From Candidatus Accumulibacter sp. UBA704 (lineage in GTDB: Bacteria; Pseudomonadota; Gammaproteobacteria; Burkholderiales; Rhodocyclaceae): DNA of 6,275 nt. The stretch covers positions 1 to 6,275 of the forward strand of contig DBMG01000030.1 of the NCBI GenBank assembly GCA_002304785.1, given 5' to 3'. Every line of letters begins with the position of its first letter. Position 1 is the first letter of the stretch. The translations under genes were made by a program, and so were the position numbers. The notes beneath the pieces were generated by a model. It ran no database searches, was not told the origin of the DNA, and was given only the letters and a program-made list of their open reading frames with translations. Shown here piece by piece: positions 6,170-6,275 of this stretch.

Positions 6170-6275
6170 CCCGTCAGGGCAGCCGCCCAAGACCCTTTTG
6201 GCCCGGGTTGTCGGGGTGGTGGTGGGTGTGATTGCCCTGGGTGTTGCCCTTATGTTCTCGGCCGTGGTTTTTGTG
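6150..6275 (+). CDS. Unidentified small membrane protein, N-terminal part only
   Basis: An open frame starts at ATG 6150 (or the adjacent ATG 6153) and runs past the right edge; 42 codons are visible. The protein starts with a short polar stretch (MMNISFDPSGQPPKT) followed by a very hydrophobic valine/alanine-rich segment from about residue 20 onward, consistent with an N-terminal transmembrane helix. It overlaps the last 20 bp of cysB in another frame. Possible ribosome sites are AAGGA (6135-6139, ten bases before the first ATG) and GGAA (6143-6146, six before the second). The overlap suggests co-transcription with cysB. I do not recognise the family; no function can be given. Confidence 0.6.
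   Translation, partial: MMNISFDPSGQPPKTLLARVVGVVVGVIALGVALMFSAVVFV

Overview
The window is an assimilatory sulfate-reduction locus from a GC-rich proteobacterium. The gene order, the CysB sequence, and the pairing of a one-piece hemoprotein sulfite reductase with a DUF934 protein point to a betaproteobacterium, perhaps of the Rhodocyclales (Azoarcus/Dechloromonas-like). That placement is inferred from family knowledge and not shown by a marker gene.

Layout. Most of the window (about 1-5111) is one tightly packed minus-strand operon. Read in its own direction it is: a TauE/SafE-type membrane transporter (5111-4335), cysI (4311-2611), a DUF934 gene (2618-2109), cysH (2097-1369), cysD (1351-437) and the first 140 codons of cysN (422-1, running off the left edge). 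Gaps are 23 bp, an 8-bp overlap, 11 bp, 17 bp and 14 bp. A short AT-rich divergent promoter region (5112-5221) separates the operon from a plus-strand LysR regulator recognised as cysB (5222-6169). The start of an unidentified small membrane-protein gene overlaps the end of cysB and runs off the right edge.

How it works together. CysD and CysN activate sulfate to APS. CysH carries the paired cysteines of a [4Fe-4S] reductase, so it probably reduces APS directly to sulfite with no APS kinase step. CysI, a siroheme/[4Fe-4S] enzyme, reduces sulfite to sulfide. The TauE/SafE protein probably moves sulfate or sulfite across the membrane. CysB is the expected activator and may sit between the two divergent promoters. 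No flavoprotein CysJ, siroheme synthase CysG, APS kinase CysC or sulfate ABC transporter is visible, so the electron donor for CysI is unknown from this window.

The main enzymes are ordinary members of known families and I see no new defence, mobile or RNA system. The least understood parts are the DUF934 protein coupled to cysI, the transported substrate of the TauE/SafE protein, and the truncated membrane protein after cysB.
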